Positions 43,935 to 52,751 of a stretch of 64,000 bases of DNA are shown piece by piece. The stretch comes from Curvibacter lanceolatus ATCC 14669. GTDB taxonomy: Bacteria; Pseudomonadota; Gammaproteobacteria; Burkholderiales; Burkholderiaceae_C. The stretch covers positions 48,434 to 112,433 of the forward strand of contig NZ_KB906272.1 in assembly GCF_000381265.1 (NCBI RefSeq), in the 5' to 3' direction. Position 1 is the stretch's first letter; every line of letters starts with the position of its first letter. The notes under the pieces were generated by a model that made no database searches, was not told the DNA's origin, and saw only the letters and a list, made by a program, of their open reading frames with translations. Both the position numbers and the translations under genes were made by a program.

Positions 43935-44941
43935 TTCGGTTTGACACCCACGTCCGTGGCTTCACGGCCGGATTTCTTCCTGTTGTCGGACACCAGGGTG
44001 TCGAATTGCAAGCGCACCTTCTCGCCCACGGAGAGCTTGGTGTAGCGGCGCTCGCCCTCGCGGCTGAGCTCTTTTTGCAGCGCAAACACCGACTGCGGAC
44101 GGGCCAGCGGATCGAGCGCCATGCACCACTCGACCACCTCGATCAGGTTGTCGGAGTAAACCCCGCGCAGGCGCGACAGGGCCAGCGAGAGGCGGTCTTT
44201 TTCGATGCGCTGAGGCGCCTCGTTGGGCGGGTAGCCCTGCATGCAGGCGTAGATGCAGGCGCCGATGGCATAGATGTCGGTCCAGGGGCCCATGGCCGCA
44301 TCGCGCCGGTACATCTCGGGGGCGGCAAAGCCGGGTGTGTACATCGGGCGGATGAAGTTGCCCTCTTTGGACAGCACTTCGCGGGCGGCACCGAAGTCGA
44401 TCAGCACCGCCTTGTTGTCGTCGGTGATGAAGATGTTGGCGGGCTTGATGTCCAGGTGGAGCATCTTGTGCTGGTGCACGATGCGCAGGCCGCGCAAGAC
44501 CTCGTCGAACAGCGAGCGGATGGTCGACTCACGAAACACCTTCTGGGTTTTCAGGTCGCGCGCGGTGATGATGAAGTCCTGCAGGGTGGCGCCCTCCAGG
44601 TAGTTCATCACCATGTAGACGGTTTCGTTCTCGCGGAAGAAATTCAGCACGCTCACCACCGAGGGGTGGGAGATCTGGGCCAGCGAGCGCCCCTCTTCAA
44701 AAAAGCTTTTCAGGCCGAGCCGGTACAGCGAGAGTTTTTCGGGCTGCACCCGGGGCAGCAACTCACCAGCGCCGCGTGTGGCCAGCGATGAAGGCAAGTA
44801 CTCTTTGACGGCGACCTGCTGGCCTTCCATGTCGAGGGCCAGGTACACCACACCGAAGCCGCCCGCAGACAGACGACGCACCACGCGGTAGCCACCGATG
44901 ACGGTATCCGGTGGAAGCGGTGCCGGTTTGACCTTCGACAT
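43931..44941 (-). CDS. Hanks-type Ser/Thr protein kinase
   Basis: 336 aa soluble kinase. The Gly-rich loop is LSAGGFGVVYLA, the ATP Lys46 is in VAVKEYL, the catalytic loop HLDIKPANIF has Asp164, the Mg loop is DFG at 182-184 and the end of the activation segment is TPGFAAPEMY. The catalytic loop reads His-Leu-Asp rather than His-Arg-Asp, so it is a non-RD kinase and may not need activation-loop phosphorylation. No membrane helix or sensor domain; the approximately 50-residue C-terminal tail is basic. Coupled to the downstream PP2C phosphatase; divergent from yicC. Confidence 0.93.
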   Translation of the reverse strand: MSKVKPAPLPPDTVIGGYRVVRRLSAGGFGVVYLALDMEGQQVAVKEYLPSSLATRGAGELLPRVQPEKLSLYRLGLKSFFEEGRSLAQISHPSVVSVLNFFRENETVYMVMNYLEGATLQDFIITARDLKTQKVFRESTIRSLFDEVLRGLRIVHQHKMLHLDIKPANIFITDDNKAVLIDFGAAREVLSKEGNFIRPMYTPGFAAPEMYRRDAAMGPWTDIYAIGACIYACMQGYPPNEAPQRIEKDRLSLALSRLRGVYSDNLIEVVEWCMALDPLARPQSVFALQKELSREGERRYTKLSVGEKVRLQFDTLVSDNRKKSGREATDVGVKPK

Positions 44942-45012
44942 GTGGAGATAGACGGGACGGGCACCCCGTCCAGGCGGGATAATCCCTGTATTGATTTATG
45001 TAATAGAACCCA

Positions 45013-45930
45013 ATGCCAGTTTACAGCATGACCGGTTACGCCACTGCCCAGCAGGACGTGGCCACCCCTGAGGTCGGCGGCGACGCCAAAAGCAGTGCCA
45101 CCACCCGGTTTGGCCTGGAAATTCGCGCTGTGAACAGCCGCTTTCTGGACCTGAGCTTCCGGCTGCCCGAAGAGTTGCGACAGCACGAGCCCGCCCTGCG
45201 CGAGCTGCTGACCGCCAAGCTCAAGCGCGGCAAGGTCGAGGTGCGCGCCGCGCTGGAGCAAGAAGGCGGCGACGGCCTGAAAGAGCCGACCACCCGCCAG
45301 CTGCAAAAGCTCAATGCCATCCAGGACCAGGTTCGGGCCTGGCTGCCCCAGGCCACGCCGCTGAGCGTGGCCGACGTGATCCGCCTGGGCGGCTCGGACG
45401 CCCATACCCTGCTGCCCAGCGCCGAAGAGGTGCAGGCCCTGGCCGCCAAGGTGGTCAAGGAGCTGCTGTCGGCGCGCCAGCGCGAAGGCGCCCGCCTGAG
45501 CACCATGCTGCAAGACCGCATCAGCCAGTTGCGGGCCCTGGCGGCCCAGGCCACCCCGCTGGTGCCGCAGCTGGTGGAACAGCAGCGCCAGCGCTTTCTG
45601 GAGCGCTGGAAGGAGGCCATGAACCTGACCGAGGGCAGCACCCTGCCCGAGGCCGCCCAGGACCGCGCCCTGTCCGAAGCCACGGCCTTTGCCATCCGCA
45701 TCGATGTGGCCGAAGAGATCACCCGCCTGGATTCGCACCTGGACGAACTTGAGCGCCTGCTCGGCAAGGGCGGCGAGCTGGGCAAACGGCTCGACTTCCT
45801 GATTCAGGAACTGCACCGCGAGGCCAACACCCTGGGCTCGAAATCGGCCGCCCTGGAACTGACCCGCATCAGCGTGGACATGAAGGTGCTGATCGAGCAG
45901 ATGCGCGAACAAGTCCAGAACATCGAATAA
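45013..45930 (+). CDS. yicC: YicC family endoribonuclease-like protein
   Basis: 305 aa YicC-type protein; E. coli YicC is an RNase that affects the small RNA RyhB. It begins [14 protein letters not shown] and has the conserved [30 protein letters not shown], and the C-terminal [37 protein letters not shown] and [15 protein letters not shown]. Upstream of gmk by 34 bp on the same strand. A small insertion ([14 protein letters not shown]) near residues 20-33 is unusual. Confidence 0.93.
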   Translation: MPVYSMTGYATAQQDVATPEVGGDAKSSATTRFGLEIRAVNSRFLDLSFRLPEELRQHEPALRELLTAKLKRGKVEVRAALEQEGGDGLKEPTTRQLQKLNAIQDQVRAWLPQATPLSVADVIRLGGSDAHTLLPSAEEVQALAAKVVKELLSARQREGARLSTMLQDRISQLRALAAQATPLVPQLVEQQRQRFLERWKEAMNLTEGSTLPEAAQDRALSEATAFAIRIDVAEEITRLDSHLDELERLLGKGGELGKRLDFLIQELHREANTLGSKSAALELTRISVDMKVLIEQMREQVQNIE

Positions 45931-45964
45931 GCCCCCCGAGCCCAACCCAGACCCTGACCTCATC

Positions 45965-46585
45965 ATGGATTACCCAGGAAACCTGTTTGTCGTGGCCGCC
46001 CCCAGCGGGGCCGGCAAGTCCAGCCTTGTGAAGGCACTGCTGGAGCTGGACTCGCGTGTCCAGCCGTCCGTGTCGCACACCACCCGGCCGCCGCGCGGCC
46101 AGGAAAAGCACGGACGCGAATACTTCTTCGTGTCCCAGCCCGAATTTGATTCGATGGTGGCCAACAACGCCTTCATCGAGTGGGCCCATGTGCATGGCAA
46201 CCGTTATGGCACCTCGAAAAAGGCCATCGAAGAGCGCATTGCCGAAGGCGCCGACGTGGTGCTGGAGATCGACTTCCAGGGCGCGATCCAGATCAAGAAG
46301 GCGTTTGCCAACGCCATCCTGATCTTCATCCTGCCCCCCAGCTGGGAAGAGCTGCGCTCGCGCCTGGAGCGCCGCGGCGAAGACGCCCCGGACGTGATCG
46401 AACTGCGCCTGAAAAACGCCGCGGTCGAGATGGCGCAGGCCTCGAAATTCGACTTCGTTATAATCAACGAATTGTTTGAGCGCGCCCTTTTCGACATGAA
46501 AGCCGTGGTGCACGCCCAGCGTCTCAAGTATGCAGCCCAGCGACGCGCCCGGGCTGACACCTTCCACTCACTGAACATAGCCTAG
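45965..46585 (+). CDS. gmk: Guanylate kinase
   Basis: 206 aa enzyme phosphorylating GMP to GDP. P-loop [16 protein letters not shown], the GMP-binding [20 protein letters not shown] and [11 protein letters not shown], then [13 protein letters not shown] and C-terminal [17 protein letters not shown] [15 protein letters not shown]. Sits between yicC and rpoZ, the common proteobacterial order gmk-rpoZ-spoT, which ties guanine nucleotide supply to the stringent response genes next door. Confidence 0.96.
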   Translation: MDYPGNLFVVAAPSGAGKSSLVKALLELDSRVQPSVSHTTRPPRGQEKHGREYFFVSQPEFDSMVANNAFIEWAHVHGNRYGTSKKAIEERIAEGADVVLEIDFQGAIQIKKAFANAILIFILPPSWEELRSRLERRGEDAPDVIELRLKNAAVEMAQASKFDFVIINELFERALFDMKAVVHAQRLKYAAQRRARADTFHSLNIA

Positions 46586-46601
46586 CCGGCGGAGAACCCT
46601 C

Positions 46602-46802
46602 ATGGCACGCATTACCGTTGAAGATTGCCTGGTCAATATCCCGAACCGCTTCCAGCTGGTTCTGGCGGCCACCTACCGTGCCCGCATGCTGAGCCAGGGC
46701 CACTCGCCCAAGATCGAAAGCAAGAACAAGCCGGCCGTCACCGCCCTGCGCGAAATCGCTCAAGGCAAGATCGGCCTGGAAATGCTCAAGAAGGTTCCCT
46801 GA
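46602..46802 (+). CDS. rpoZ: RNA polymerase omega subunit
   Basis: 66 aa, complete: [20 protein letters not shown], then [32 protein letters not shown]. Omega promotes assembly of RNA polymerase and forms part of a ppGpp site in E. coli. A good ribosome site (GGCGGAGAA) precedes the ATG. Followed within 30 bp by a clear intrinsic terminator, so gmk-rpoZ transcripts can end before spoT. Confidence 0.96.
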   Translation: MARITVEDCLVNIPNRFQLVLAATYRARMLSQGHSPKIESKNKPAVTALREIAQGKIGLEMLKKVP

Positions 46803-46827
46803 ACCTGTTCGCGCCCCTGGCGCCGAA

Positions 46828-46856
46828 AAAGCACCGCAGCCGCGGTGCTTTTTTTT
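46828..46856 (+). terminator. Intrinsic terminator after rpoZ
   Basis: Stem AGCACCGC / GCGGTGCT (46830-46837 with 46842-46849), a four-base loop and a run of eight T residues. It is a textbook rho-independent terminator on the plus strand. spoT therefore needs readthrough or a promoter in the 42 bp before its start. Confidence 0.92.
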
Positions 46857-46898
46857 GCCCTTTCTCCCACTCATCTCTGACAGCGCTACATTAGAAGC

Positions 46899-49172
46899 AT
46901 GACTGCGGTGCTGCCCTCTTCCTCTGCCACGCCCCCGAAAAGTGCTGCCGCGGCCGCCGGCTCCGCCACGACGGCTGCCGCCAATGCCGCCGCCGCAAGC
47001 TTTGCCGCCCTGGTCGACGGCCTGGGCTACCTCGGCCCCGCCGGCATCGAGCAGGTGCGCCAGGCCTACCGCTTTGCCGACGCCGCCCACCTGGGCCAGT
47101 TGCGCAACAGTGGCGAACCCTACATCACCCACCCCATCGCCGTGGCGGCCCAGTGCGCCGTCTGGAAGCTCGATGCCCAGGCCCTGATGGCGGCCCTGCT
47201 GCACGACGCGCTGGAAGACTGCGGCGTGACCAAGGCCGAACTGGTCGACCGCTTCGGCCTGCAGGTGGCCGAACTGGTGGACGGACTGACCAAGCTGGAC
47301 AAGCTGCAGTTCAACACCCGCGAAGAGAACCAGGCCGAGTCCTTCCGCAAGATGCTGCTGGCCATGGCGCGCGATGTGCGGGTGATCCTGATCAAGCTGG
47401 CCGACCGCACGCACAACATGCGCACGATGTCGGACATGCCCAAGAGCAAATGGGGCCGCATCGCCTCCGAGACGCTCGAGATCTACGCCCCGATTGCCCA
47501 CCGCCTGGGGCTGAACCAGACCTACCGCGAACTGCAAGACCTGTCGTTTCGCCACCTGCACCCCTGGCGCTACGCCATCCTGGCCAAGGCCGTGGCCAAG
47601 GCCCGCAGCCGACGCCGTGACCTGATCCAGAAGGTGCAGGCCGATGTCGATGCCGCCTTTGCCACGCTGGGCATGCGCATCCGCATGGCCGGGCGCGAAA
47701 AAACCCTGTTTTCGATCTACTGCAAGATGGACGAGAAGCACCTGAGCTTTGCCCAGGTGACCGACATCTACGGCTTTCGCATCATCGTGCCGGGCATCAC
47801 CGACTGCTACACGGCGCTCGGCGTGCTGCACCAGATGTACAAGCCCGTGCCGGGCAAGTTCAAGGACCACATCGCGATTGCCAAGGTGAACGGCTACCAG
47901 TCGCTGCACACGACGCTGGTGGGCCCCTCGGGCATCAACATCGAGTTCCAGATGCGAACCGAGGAGATGCACATGGTGGCCGAAGCCGGTGTGGCCGCCC
48001 ACTGGCTGTACAAGGCCTCCGACCACGAAGGCGATCCGTCCGAGCGCCTGGGCACCCAATGGCTGCAGTCGCTGCTCGACATCCAGAACGAAACCCGCGA
48101 TGCCGCCGAGTTCTGGGACCACGTCAAGGTCGACCTGTTCCCCGACGCGGTCTATGTGTTCACACCCAAAAGCCAGATCATGGCGCTGCCGCGGGGCGCC
48201 ACCATCGTCGACTTTGCCTACGCCATCCACAGCAACATCGGCGACCGCACCGTGGCGGGCAAGATCAATGGCGAGCAGGTGCCGCTGCGCACCGAACTCA
48301 AGAACGGCGATGTGGTCGAGGTGGTCACGGCGCCCGTGTCCTCGCCCAACCCGGCCTGGCTGGGCTTTGTGCGCACCGGGCGGGCTCGCTCCAAAATCCG
48401 CCATTACCTGAAGACACTGGCCCAGACAGAGTCTGAATCGCTGGGCGAAAAGCTGCTGATCCAGGCCCTGCGTGCCGAGGGCATCGACCGCCTGCCGGAA
48501 ACCCGTGACCCGCACTTCCCGGGCATCTGGGACAAGCTGCTGCGCTTCACCGGCAACAAGACGCGCAGCGAATTGATGACCGACATCGGATTGGGCAAGC
48601 GCATTGCCAGCATGGTGGCCAAGCGCCTGACCGTGCTGATGACCGAGGGCGGCGAAAAGCGCGATGCCCTGCTGCTGACGCGCGAACGCTACACCTCGCA
48701 TGAAAAGCTGTCGCAGGGCGCCGTGCTGCTCGATGGCAGCGAAAACGCCTCGGTCAAGTACGCCCCCTGTTGCCGTCCCATCCCGGGCGACGCCATCGTC
48801 GGCTACCTGGGCCGTGGCGAGGGCCTGGTGGTGCACACCGCCGACTGCGCCACCGCCAAGCGCCTGCAGCACAAAGACAGCGAACGCTTCATTGCGGTGG
48901 ACTGGGCCGACGAACCGGTGCGCCCGTTCGAGACCGGGCTGGTGGTCACCGTGACCAATGGCAAGGGCGTGCTGGCCCGCGTGGCCGCCGACTTGGCCGC
49001 CTCCGAGGTGGACATCACCCATGTGGACATGGGCGATGAGGGCCCGGCCAGCACCGCCGAGCTGCGCTTTCTGGTGTCGGTGCAGGACACACCGCACCTG
49101 GATGCTGCCTTGCGCCATCTGCAGCGCACGCCCACCGTGCTGCGGGCCGCGCGCATCAAGCCCGGGGCCTGA
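46899..49172 (+). CDS. spoT: SpoT/RelA-type bifunctional (p)ppGpp synthetase/hydrolase
   Basis: 757 aa. The HD hydrolase domain is intact (His102-Asp103, Glu106-Asp107 in LLHDALEDCG; VILIKLADRTHNMRTM). The synthetase domain shows DIYGFRIIVPGITDCYTALG, KVNGYQSLHTTLVGP and VAAHWLY. A TGS domain (VYVFTPKSQIMALPRGATIV) and a C-terminal ACT domain follow. With both active sites preserved it should make and break (p)ppGpp. The Ala/Ser-rich first 35 residues are additional to E. coli SpoT. Gene order gmk-rpoZ-spoT matches E. coli. Confidence 0.95.
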   Translation: MTAVLPSSSATPPKSAAAAAGSATTAAANAAAASFAALVDGLGYLGPAGIEQVRQAYRFADAAHLGQLRNSGEPYITHPIAVAAQCAVWKLDAQALMAALLHDALEDCGVTKAELVDRFGLQVAELVDGLTKLDKLQFNTREENQAESFRKMLLAMARDVRVILIKLADRTHNMRTMSDMPKSKWGRIASETLEIYAPIAHRLGLNQTYRELQDLSFRHLHPWRYAILAKAVAKARSRRRDLIQKVQADVDAAFATLGMRIRMAGREKTLFSIYCKMDEKHLSFAQVTDIYGFRIIVPGITDCYTALGVLHQMYKPVPGKFKDHIAIAKVNGYQSLHTTLVGPSGINIEFQMRTEEMHMVAEAGVAAHWLYKASDHEGDPSERLGTQWLQSLLDIQNETRDAAEFWDHVKVDLFPDAVYVFTPKSQIMALPRGATIVDFAYAIHSNIGDRTVAGKINGEQVPLRTELKNGDVVEVVTAPVSSPNPAWLGFVRTGRARSKIRHYLKTLAQTESESLGEKLLIQALRAEGIDRLPETRDPHFPGIWDKLLRFTGNKTRSELMTDIGLGKRIASMVAKRLTVLMTEGGEKRDALLLTRERYTSHEKLSQGAVLLDGSENASVKYAPCCRPIPGDAIVGYLGRGEGLVVHTADCATAKRLQHKDSERFIAVDWADEPVRPFETGLVVTVTNGKGVLARVAADLAASEVDITHVDMGDEGPASTAELRFLVSVQDTPHLDAALRHLQRTPTVLRAARIKPGA

Positions 49173-49189
49173 GGCTTTTCAAGGCCGAC

Positions 49190-49759
49190 TCAGGCGGCCG
49201 GTGCCGGCGCCGGGTAGACCACCTGCAGGATTTCGATATCACGCGGCCCCGAGGGCGTGATCAGCTTGACCACGTCACCCTCACGGGCCTTGAGCAAGGC
49301 GCGCGACACCGGCGAGATCCAACTCACCTGCCCCAAGGCACTGTCGGCCTCATCGATGCCCATGATGGTGACCGTGCGCTGTACGCCCTCGTCGTCTTCG
49401 TAGGTGACCGTGGCACCGAAGAACACCTGATCGCTGCCGTGGTGCACGCTTGGGTCGGTGACCTCGGCGATCTCCAGGCGCTTGGTCAGAAAGCGGATGC
49501 GGCGGTCGATCTCGCGCAGGCGCTTTTTGCCGTAAAGGTAGTCACCGTTTTCCGAACGGTCGCCATTGCTGGCCGCCCAGTGCACCACATCGACCACCTT
49601 GGGTCGCTCTTCGTCGATCAACTGGAACAGTTCGTCACGCAGGCGCTGGTAGCCCGCGGCCGTGATGTAGTTGCGTGTGCCCGCAGGCAGGGCCGGCAGA
49701 CCCAGGTCTTCGTCATCGTCTGCCCCTGCATCCGACTCTCGCGTGAACGCCTTGCTCAT
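49190..49759 (-). CDS. greB: Transcription elongation factor GreB
   Basis: 189 aa. Start at the ATG at 49759, preceded on its strand by GAGGAGATC, a strong ribosome site. Gre coiled coil: NYITAAGYQRLRDELFQL, then DRSENGDYLYGKKRLREID with the acidic tip that stimulates transcript cleavage. The C-terminal domain reads FFGATVTYEDDEGVQRTVTI and SWISPVSRALLKAREGDVV. The order and tip residues match GreB rather than GreA. The approximately 25 residue acidic N-terminal extension (SDAGADDDEDLG) is unusual. Convergent with spoT. Confidence 0.93.
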   Translation of the reverse strand: MSKAFTRESDAGADDDEDLGLPALPAGTRNYITAAGYQRLRDELFQLIDEERPKVVDVVHWAASNGDRSENGDYLYGKKRLREIDRRIRFLTKRLEIAEVTDPSVHHGSDQVFFGATVTYEDDEGVQRTVTIMGIDEADSALGQVSWISPVSRALLKAREGDVVKLITPSGPRDIEILQVVYPAPAPAA

Positions 49760-49989
49760 GATCTCCTCTTCAACCATCGCGGCCATTTCTTGGCCCCAGG
49801 CCCGTGCTGGGCCGCATGGGCCCGAGTGTGCACGAATCCACCGCCCGTCCAGAACAATCCACCCGGCCGAGAACGATTTGTCCCGAGCTTGCCCCACATC
49901 AATCCGGCAGCCCACACAGGCCGGGCTGCACTCGATACAGTCAGTGCTGACCTTGTCCCTGGATGGCGTTGCGCCCCGGAAAGAACACC

Positions 49990-50241
49990 ATGCCCACCGA
50001 AGCCACTCAAGCAGAGCGCCGCGCGCGGGCTGATCTGCGCGTCATCTTCCTCGAAGCCTTTGAGATGCTCACGCCGTTTTTTTCGCAGCAAAATGGCTGG
50101 GGCAGCGCCAGTTCCCACGATCACCTGGCCTACCGGGCGCTGAAAGAGCGGTTTCCGATGCTCAGCGCCCAGGACTGCCTGGTGCTGGTGATGACGGCCA
50201 AGCGCCTGCCACCTCAGGGGCGCCCCATCGGCAAGCCCTGA
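49990..50241 (+). CDS. Hypothetical protein, upstream of polyphosphate:AMP phosphotransferase
   Basis: 83 aa from the ATG at 49990 (MPTEATQAERRARADLRVIF), with ggaaag a few bases upstream; a start at 49963 would add nine residues. Soluble and mostly helical. It contains EAFEMLTPFFSQQNGW, AYRALKERFPMLSAQDCLVL and a basic tail. Family not recognised. The 30-bp gap to the polyphosphate enzyme suggests one operon, so it might be an accessory or regulatory partner, but nothing in the sequence shows this. Confidence 0.7.
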   Translation: MPTEATQAERRARADLRVIFLEAFEMLTPFFSQQNGWGSASSHDHLAYRALKERFPMLSAQDCLVLVMTAKRLPPQGRPIGKP

Positions 50242-50271
50242 CCCCCTTCTTGCCCACAGGAGCCTGTCCCG

Positions 50272-51840
50272 ATGTTTGAATCTGCCGAGCTGGGCCACAA
50301 GATCAGCAAAGCCGCCTACAAGGCGGCCGTCCCCGAATTGCGCACAGGCCTGTTGCAGGCCCAGGCTGAGCTGTATGAGAAAAAGCCCTTCCCCGTGCTG
50401 CTGCTGATCAGCGGTCAGGACGGCGCCGGCAAGGGCGAAGCCATCAACCTGCTGTACGAATGGATGGACTCGCGGTTCCTGTCGACCCTGGCCTTTTCGG
50501 AGCCGACGGACGAAGAACGCGAACGCCCCCCGATGTGGCGATATTGGCGCTCGCTGCCGCCCAAGGGGAGGCTGGGCATCTTTGCCGGATCCTGGTACTC
50601 CGACCCGATCCGACAACGCATCGCCGGCGAGATCACCCTGCCCGAGCTGGATGCGCGGGCCGCCCAGATCAACCGCTTCGAGGCCATGCTGGCCCAGGAG
50701 GGCGCCCTGATCCTGAAGTTCTGGTTCCACCTCACCAAGGACGCGCAGCGCGAGCGCCTCAAAGCCCTGGAGAGTGACCCGCGCACGGCCTGGCGGGTGA
50801 GCCGCTGGAACTGGGATCGACTCAAAACCTACGACCAGCTGCAGGATGCCGCTGGCCACCTGCTGCGCATCACCAACACGGCCCAGGCGCCCTGGATCGT
50901 GCTGGAAGGCAATGACGACCGCTACCGCTCACTGACCGTGGGGCAACTGGTGCTCAAGGCGCTGCGCAAGCGCCTGGGCCAGCCCGCCGCCATCACCGCA
51001 CCACCGCCGCCCGCAGCGCCCTTGCTGCGGGTGGACACCGACGGGCGCAATGTGCTGTCGCAACTCGACCTGGCCCGCACCCTGGCCGCCAAGTCCTACA
51101 AGACCGAGCTGGCACATTGGCAGGGGCGCCTGGCCGAGCTGGTCCGCCACCCCAGCTTTCGCCAGCGTGCCCTGGTCTGCGCTTTCGAGGGGCCGGATGC
51201 GGCGGGCAAGGGCGGCGCCATCCGCCGCATCGGCGCGGCCCTGGATGCGCGCCAATACCAGGTGATCCCGGTGGCAGCCCCCAGCGAGGAAGAGCGCGCG
51301 CAACCCTATCTGTGGCGCTTCTGGCGCCACCTGCCCCGCCAGGGCAACGTCAGCATCTTTGACCGCACCTGGTACGGCCGCGTTCTGGTGGAACGCATTG
51401 AGGGCTTTTGCAGCGAGGCCGACTGGCAGCGCGCCTACTCCGAGATCAATGATTTCGAGCACGAGCTGGCCGATGCCGGCACCATCGTGGTGAAGTTCTG
51501 GCTGCAGATCAGCCAGGAGGAACAGCTGCGCCGCTTCCAAGAGCGCGAATTGATTGACTTCAAGCGTTTCAAGATCACCGAAGAAGATTGGCGCAACCGC
51601 GAAAAATGGGATGCCTACCAGCAGGCCATCTGCGACATGGTGGAGCGCACCAGCACAGGCAACGCTCCCTGGACCCTGGTGGAAGCCAATGACAAGAACC
51701 ACGCCCGCGTGAAGGTGCTGCGGACATTGTGCGAGCGGCTCGAGGCCGAACTGGAGCCGGCCAAAGCGGTGAAGGCCAAGACACGCAAGGCCGAGGCCAA
51801 ACCCCTGGCCGCTGCCCGCAAGAAACCCAAGAAGGACTGA
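50272..51840 (+). CDS. pap: Polyphosphate:AMP phosphotransferase (two-domain PPK2)
   Basis: 522 aa with two tandem PPK2 kinase-like domains. Domain 1 (about 15-225) has a P-loop-like SGQDGAGKGEAINL; domain 2 (about 265-500) has the classical EGPDAAGKGGAIRR and the lid FWRHLPRQGNVSIFDRTWYG. In domain 1 the lid ends IFAGSWYSD instead of IFDRSWYxR, so domain 1 is probably degenerate and domain 2 catalytic, as described for two-domain PAP enzymes. It makes ADP from AMP with polyphosphate. The C-terminus is Lys/Ala-rich. Two GC-rich hairpins follow the stop. Confidence 0.93.
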   Translation: MFESAELGHKISKAAYKAAVPELRTGLLQAQAELYEKKPFPVLLLISGQDGAGKGEAINLLYEWMDSRFLSTLAFSEPTDEERERPPMWRYWRSLPPKGRLGIFAGSWYSDPIRQRIAGEITLPELDARAAQINRFEAMLAQEGALILKFWFHLTKDAQRERLKALESDPRTAWRVSRWNWDRLKTYDQLQDAAGHLLRITNTAQAPWIVLEGNDDRYRSLTVGQLVLKALRKRLGQPAAITAPPPPAAPLLRVDTDGRNVLSQLDLARTLAAKSYKTELAHWQGRLAELVRHPSFRQRALVCAFEGPDAAGKGGAIRRIGAALDARQYQVIPVAAPSEEERAQPYLWRFWRHLPRQGNVSIFDRTWYGRVLVERIEGFCSEADWQRAYSEINDFEHELADAGTIVVKFWLQISQEEQLRRFQERELIDFKRFKITEEDWRNREKWDAYQQAICDMVERTSTGNAPWTLVEANDKNHARVKVLRTLCERLEAELEPAKAVKAKTRKAEAKPLAAARKKPKKD

Positions 51841-51854
51841 CGCCCGAGAAGCCA

Positions 51855-51877
51855 GGCCGGGCCGGCCATGCCCGGCC
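51855..51877. repeat. GC-rich hairpin after pap
   Basis: Inverted repeat GGCCGGGC / GCCCGGCC (8 bp) with a seven-base loop, using the same arms as the hairpin after hemL at 18173. A second GC-rich direct repeat (gacccgggct, twice) follows at 51897-51924. Confidence 0.6.
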
Positions 51878-51955
51878 AACGAGCCAAGCCCCGGATGACC
51901 CGGGCTTGCACCTGACCCGGGCTGCAGCACAGGGCCCAAGCTGAAGGCAGAAACG

Positions 51956-51988
51956 AAAAAGCCCTAGAACATTTCTGTTCTAGGGCTT
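51956..51988 (-). terminator. Intrinsic terminator of the tRNA-Arg gene
   Basis: Twelve-base perfect stem AAGCCCTAGAAC / GTTCTAGGGCTT with a six-base loop. On the minus strand it is followed by a T-run from the aaaaa at 51956-51960. It lies seven bases beyond the tRNA 3' end. Confidence 0.88.
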
Positions 51989-51994
51989 GTCGTT

Positions 51995-52071
51995 TGGTGC
52001 GGCTGGCAGGATTCGAACCCACGACCCCTTGGTTCGTAGCCAAGTACTCTATCCAACTGAGCTACAGCCGC
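51995..52071 (-). tRNA. tRNA-Arg(ACG)
   Basis: 77-nt cloverleaf with encoded CCA. The acceptor is GCGGCTG / CAGCCGC, the D arm GCTC...GAGT, the anticodon stem CTTGG / CCAAG with loop CTACGAA (anticodon ACG), and the T loop TTCGAAT. The ACG anticodon, read as ICG after deamination, serves CGU/CGC/CGA codons. The gene is intact, with its own terminator. Confidence 0.96.
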
Positions 52072-52371
52072 TGAGCTTTGTATTCTAACCTGATTTTTCA
52101 GCGTGCTTTGCGAAGTTTGAAAATTTTTTCTTACTTGCTTTGCATCGCGTTGCTTCAGGCCAGAAGCGCTTCGTTGTGCGAAGACCGCTATTATGCACGA
52201 CTTTCGAGGCCCTTCGGGGAAACCCGAAATTTTTTTGCCCCTCCCTGCCGGCGCCAGTTCGGTCGCAGATGTCACCAGCGATACTGCACCACAAGGCCCT
52301 GAAGGCGCCGGAATTGGGCAAAATCGAGCCTCACAAGGAGGTGGCGAAATGAGCCAGACAGGGAGCGGTCG
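52072..52371. other. Intergenic region upstream of tRNA-Arg and the zinc-ribbon gene
   Basis: No gene seen. On the minus strand a likely -10 element TAGAAT (52082-52087) lies ten bases before the tRNA. A T/A-rich stretch (aaaattttttctt) at 52117-52130 may be an upstream element. Toward the right end aaggaggtgg (52336-52345) resembles a strong ribosome site, but no frame opens at the matching distance; the next ATG, at 52349, meets a stop soon. Confidence 0.5.
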
Positions 52372-52737
52372 ATGGCAACGGTGACTTGCCGTGAATGTGG
52401 TACGGAGTTCGCATCCGATGCGTTCGTATGCCCCCATTGCAAAGCCTGGCGTGGGGAAGCCGGCACAGGCGCTCACCCCAGCAACGAGCCGACCAACCGC
52501 ATTCTTCAGACTGTGGCGATCGCCTTGATGGCCGCCACACTGATGTGCACCGTCGGGCTGATGCTGCTTTGGAACTCAACCCCTCTGCCCTCAGCCCGCC
52601 CACCAGAGACCAGCCGCCCCCCTGCCCAGGAACTGGCCCACGCCGACACCGCCCCCGTAGCAGCCTCCAATGGCAAGACAGATGGCAATGGCATGCCGAT
52701 GTCTCAGCCCAGCCCCGCCCCTGGGCATTCGCCCTGA
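52372..52737 (+). CDS. Zinc-ribbon membrane protein, function unknown
   Basis: 121 aa. The N-terminal zinc ribbon has Cys6-x2-Cys9 and Cys20-x2-Cys23 (TCRECGTEFASDAFVCPHCK). A linker leads to one transmembrane helix at about residues 45-67 (LQTVAIALMAATLMCTVGLM). The C-terminal half is Pro/Ser/Ala-rich and presumably periplasmic or disordered. Domain order suggests a cytoplasmic metal- or protein-binding head anchored to the membrane. The next gene starts 14 bp later on the same strand. Confidence 0.75.
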   Translation: MATVTCRECGTEFASDAFVCPHCKAWRGEAGTGAHPSNEPTNRILQTVAIALMAATLMCTVGLMLLWNSTPLPSARPPETSRPPAQELAHADTAPVAASNGKTDGNGMPMSQPSPAPGHSP

Positions 52738-52751
52738 TTGACCGAGCACTC

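Noticed and set aside
46828..46856. Terminator read as evidence that spoT is not in the gmk-rpoZ unit
   Set aside because: Partial readthrough is common at this locus and only 42 bp remain for a promoter, so no firm statement on operon limits was made.
46524..49118. 864-codon open frame antisense to spoT
   Set aside because: The sense strand encodes complete HD, synthetase, TGS and ACT domains; the antisense frame is His/Gly/Gln-rich with no motif.
52336..52371. Strong AAGGAGGTGG followed by an ATG at 52349 as a small gene start
   Set aside because: The frame from 52349 ends within about a dozen codons; the supported gene begins at 52372 with a zinc-ribbon pattern.
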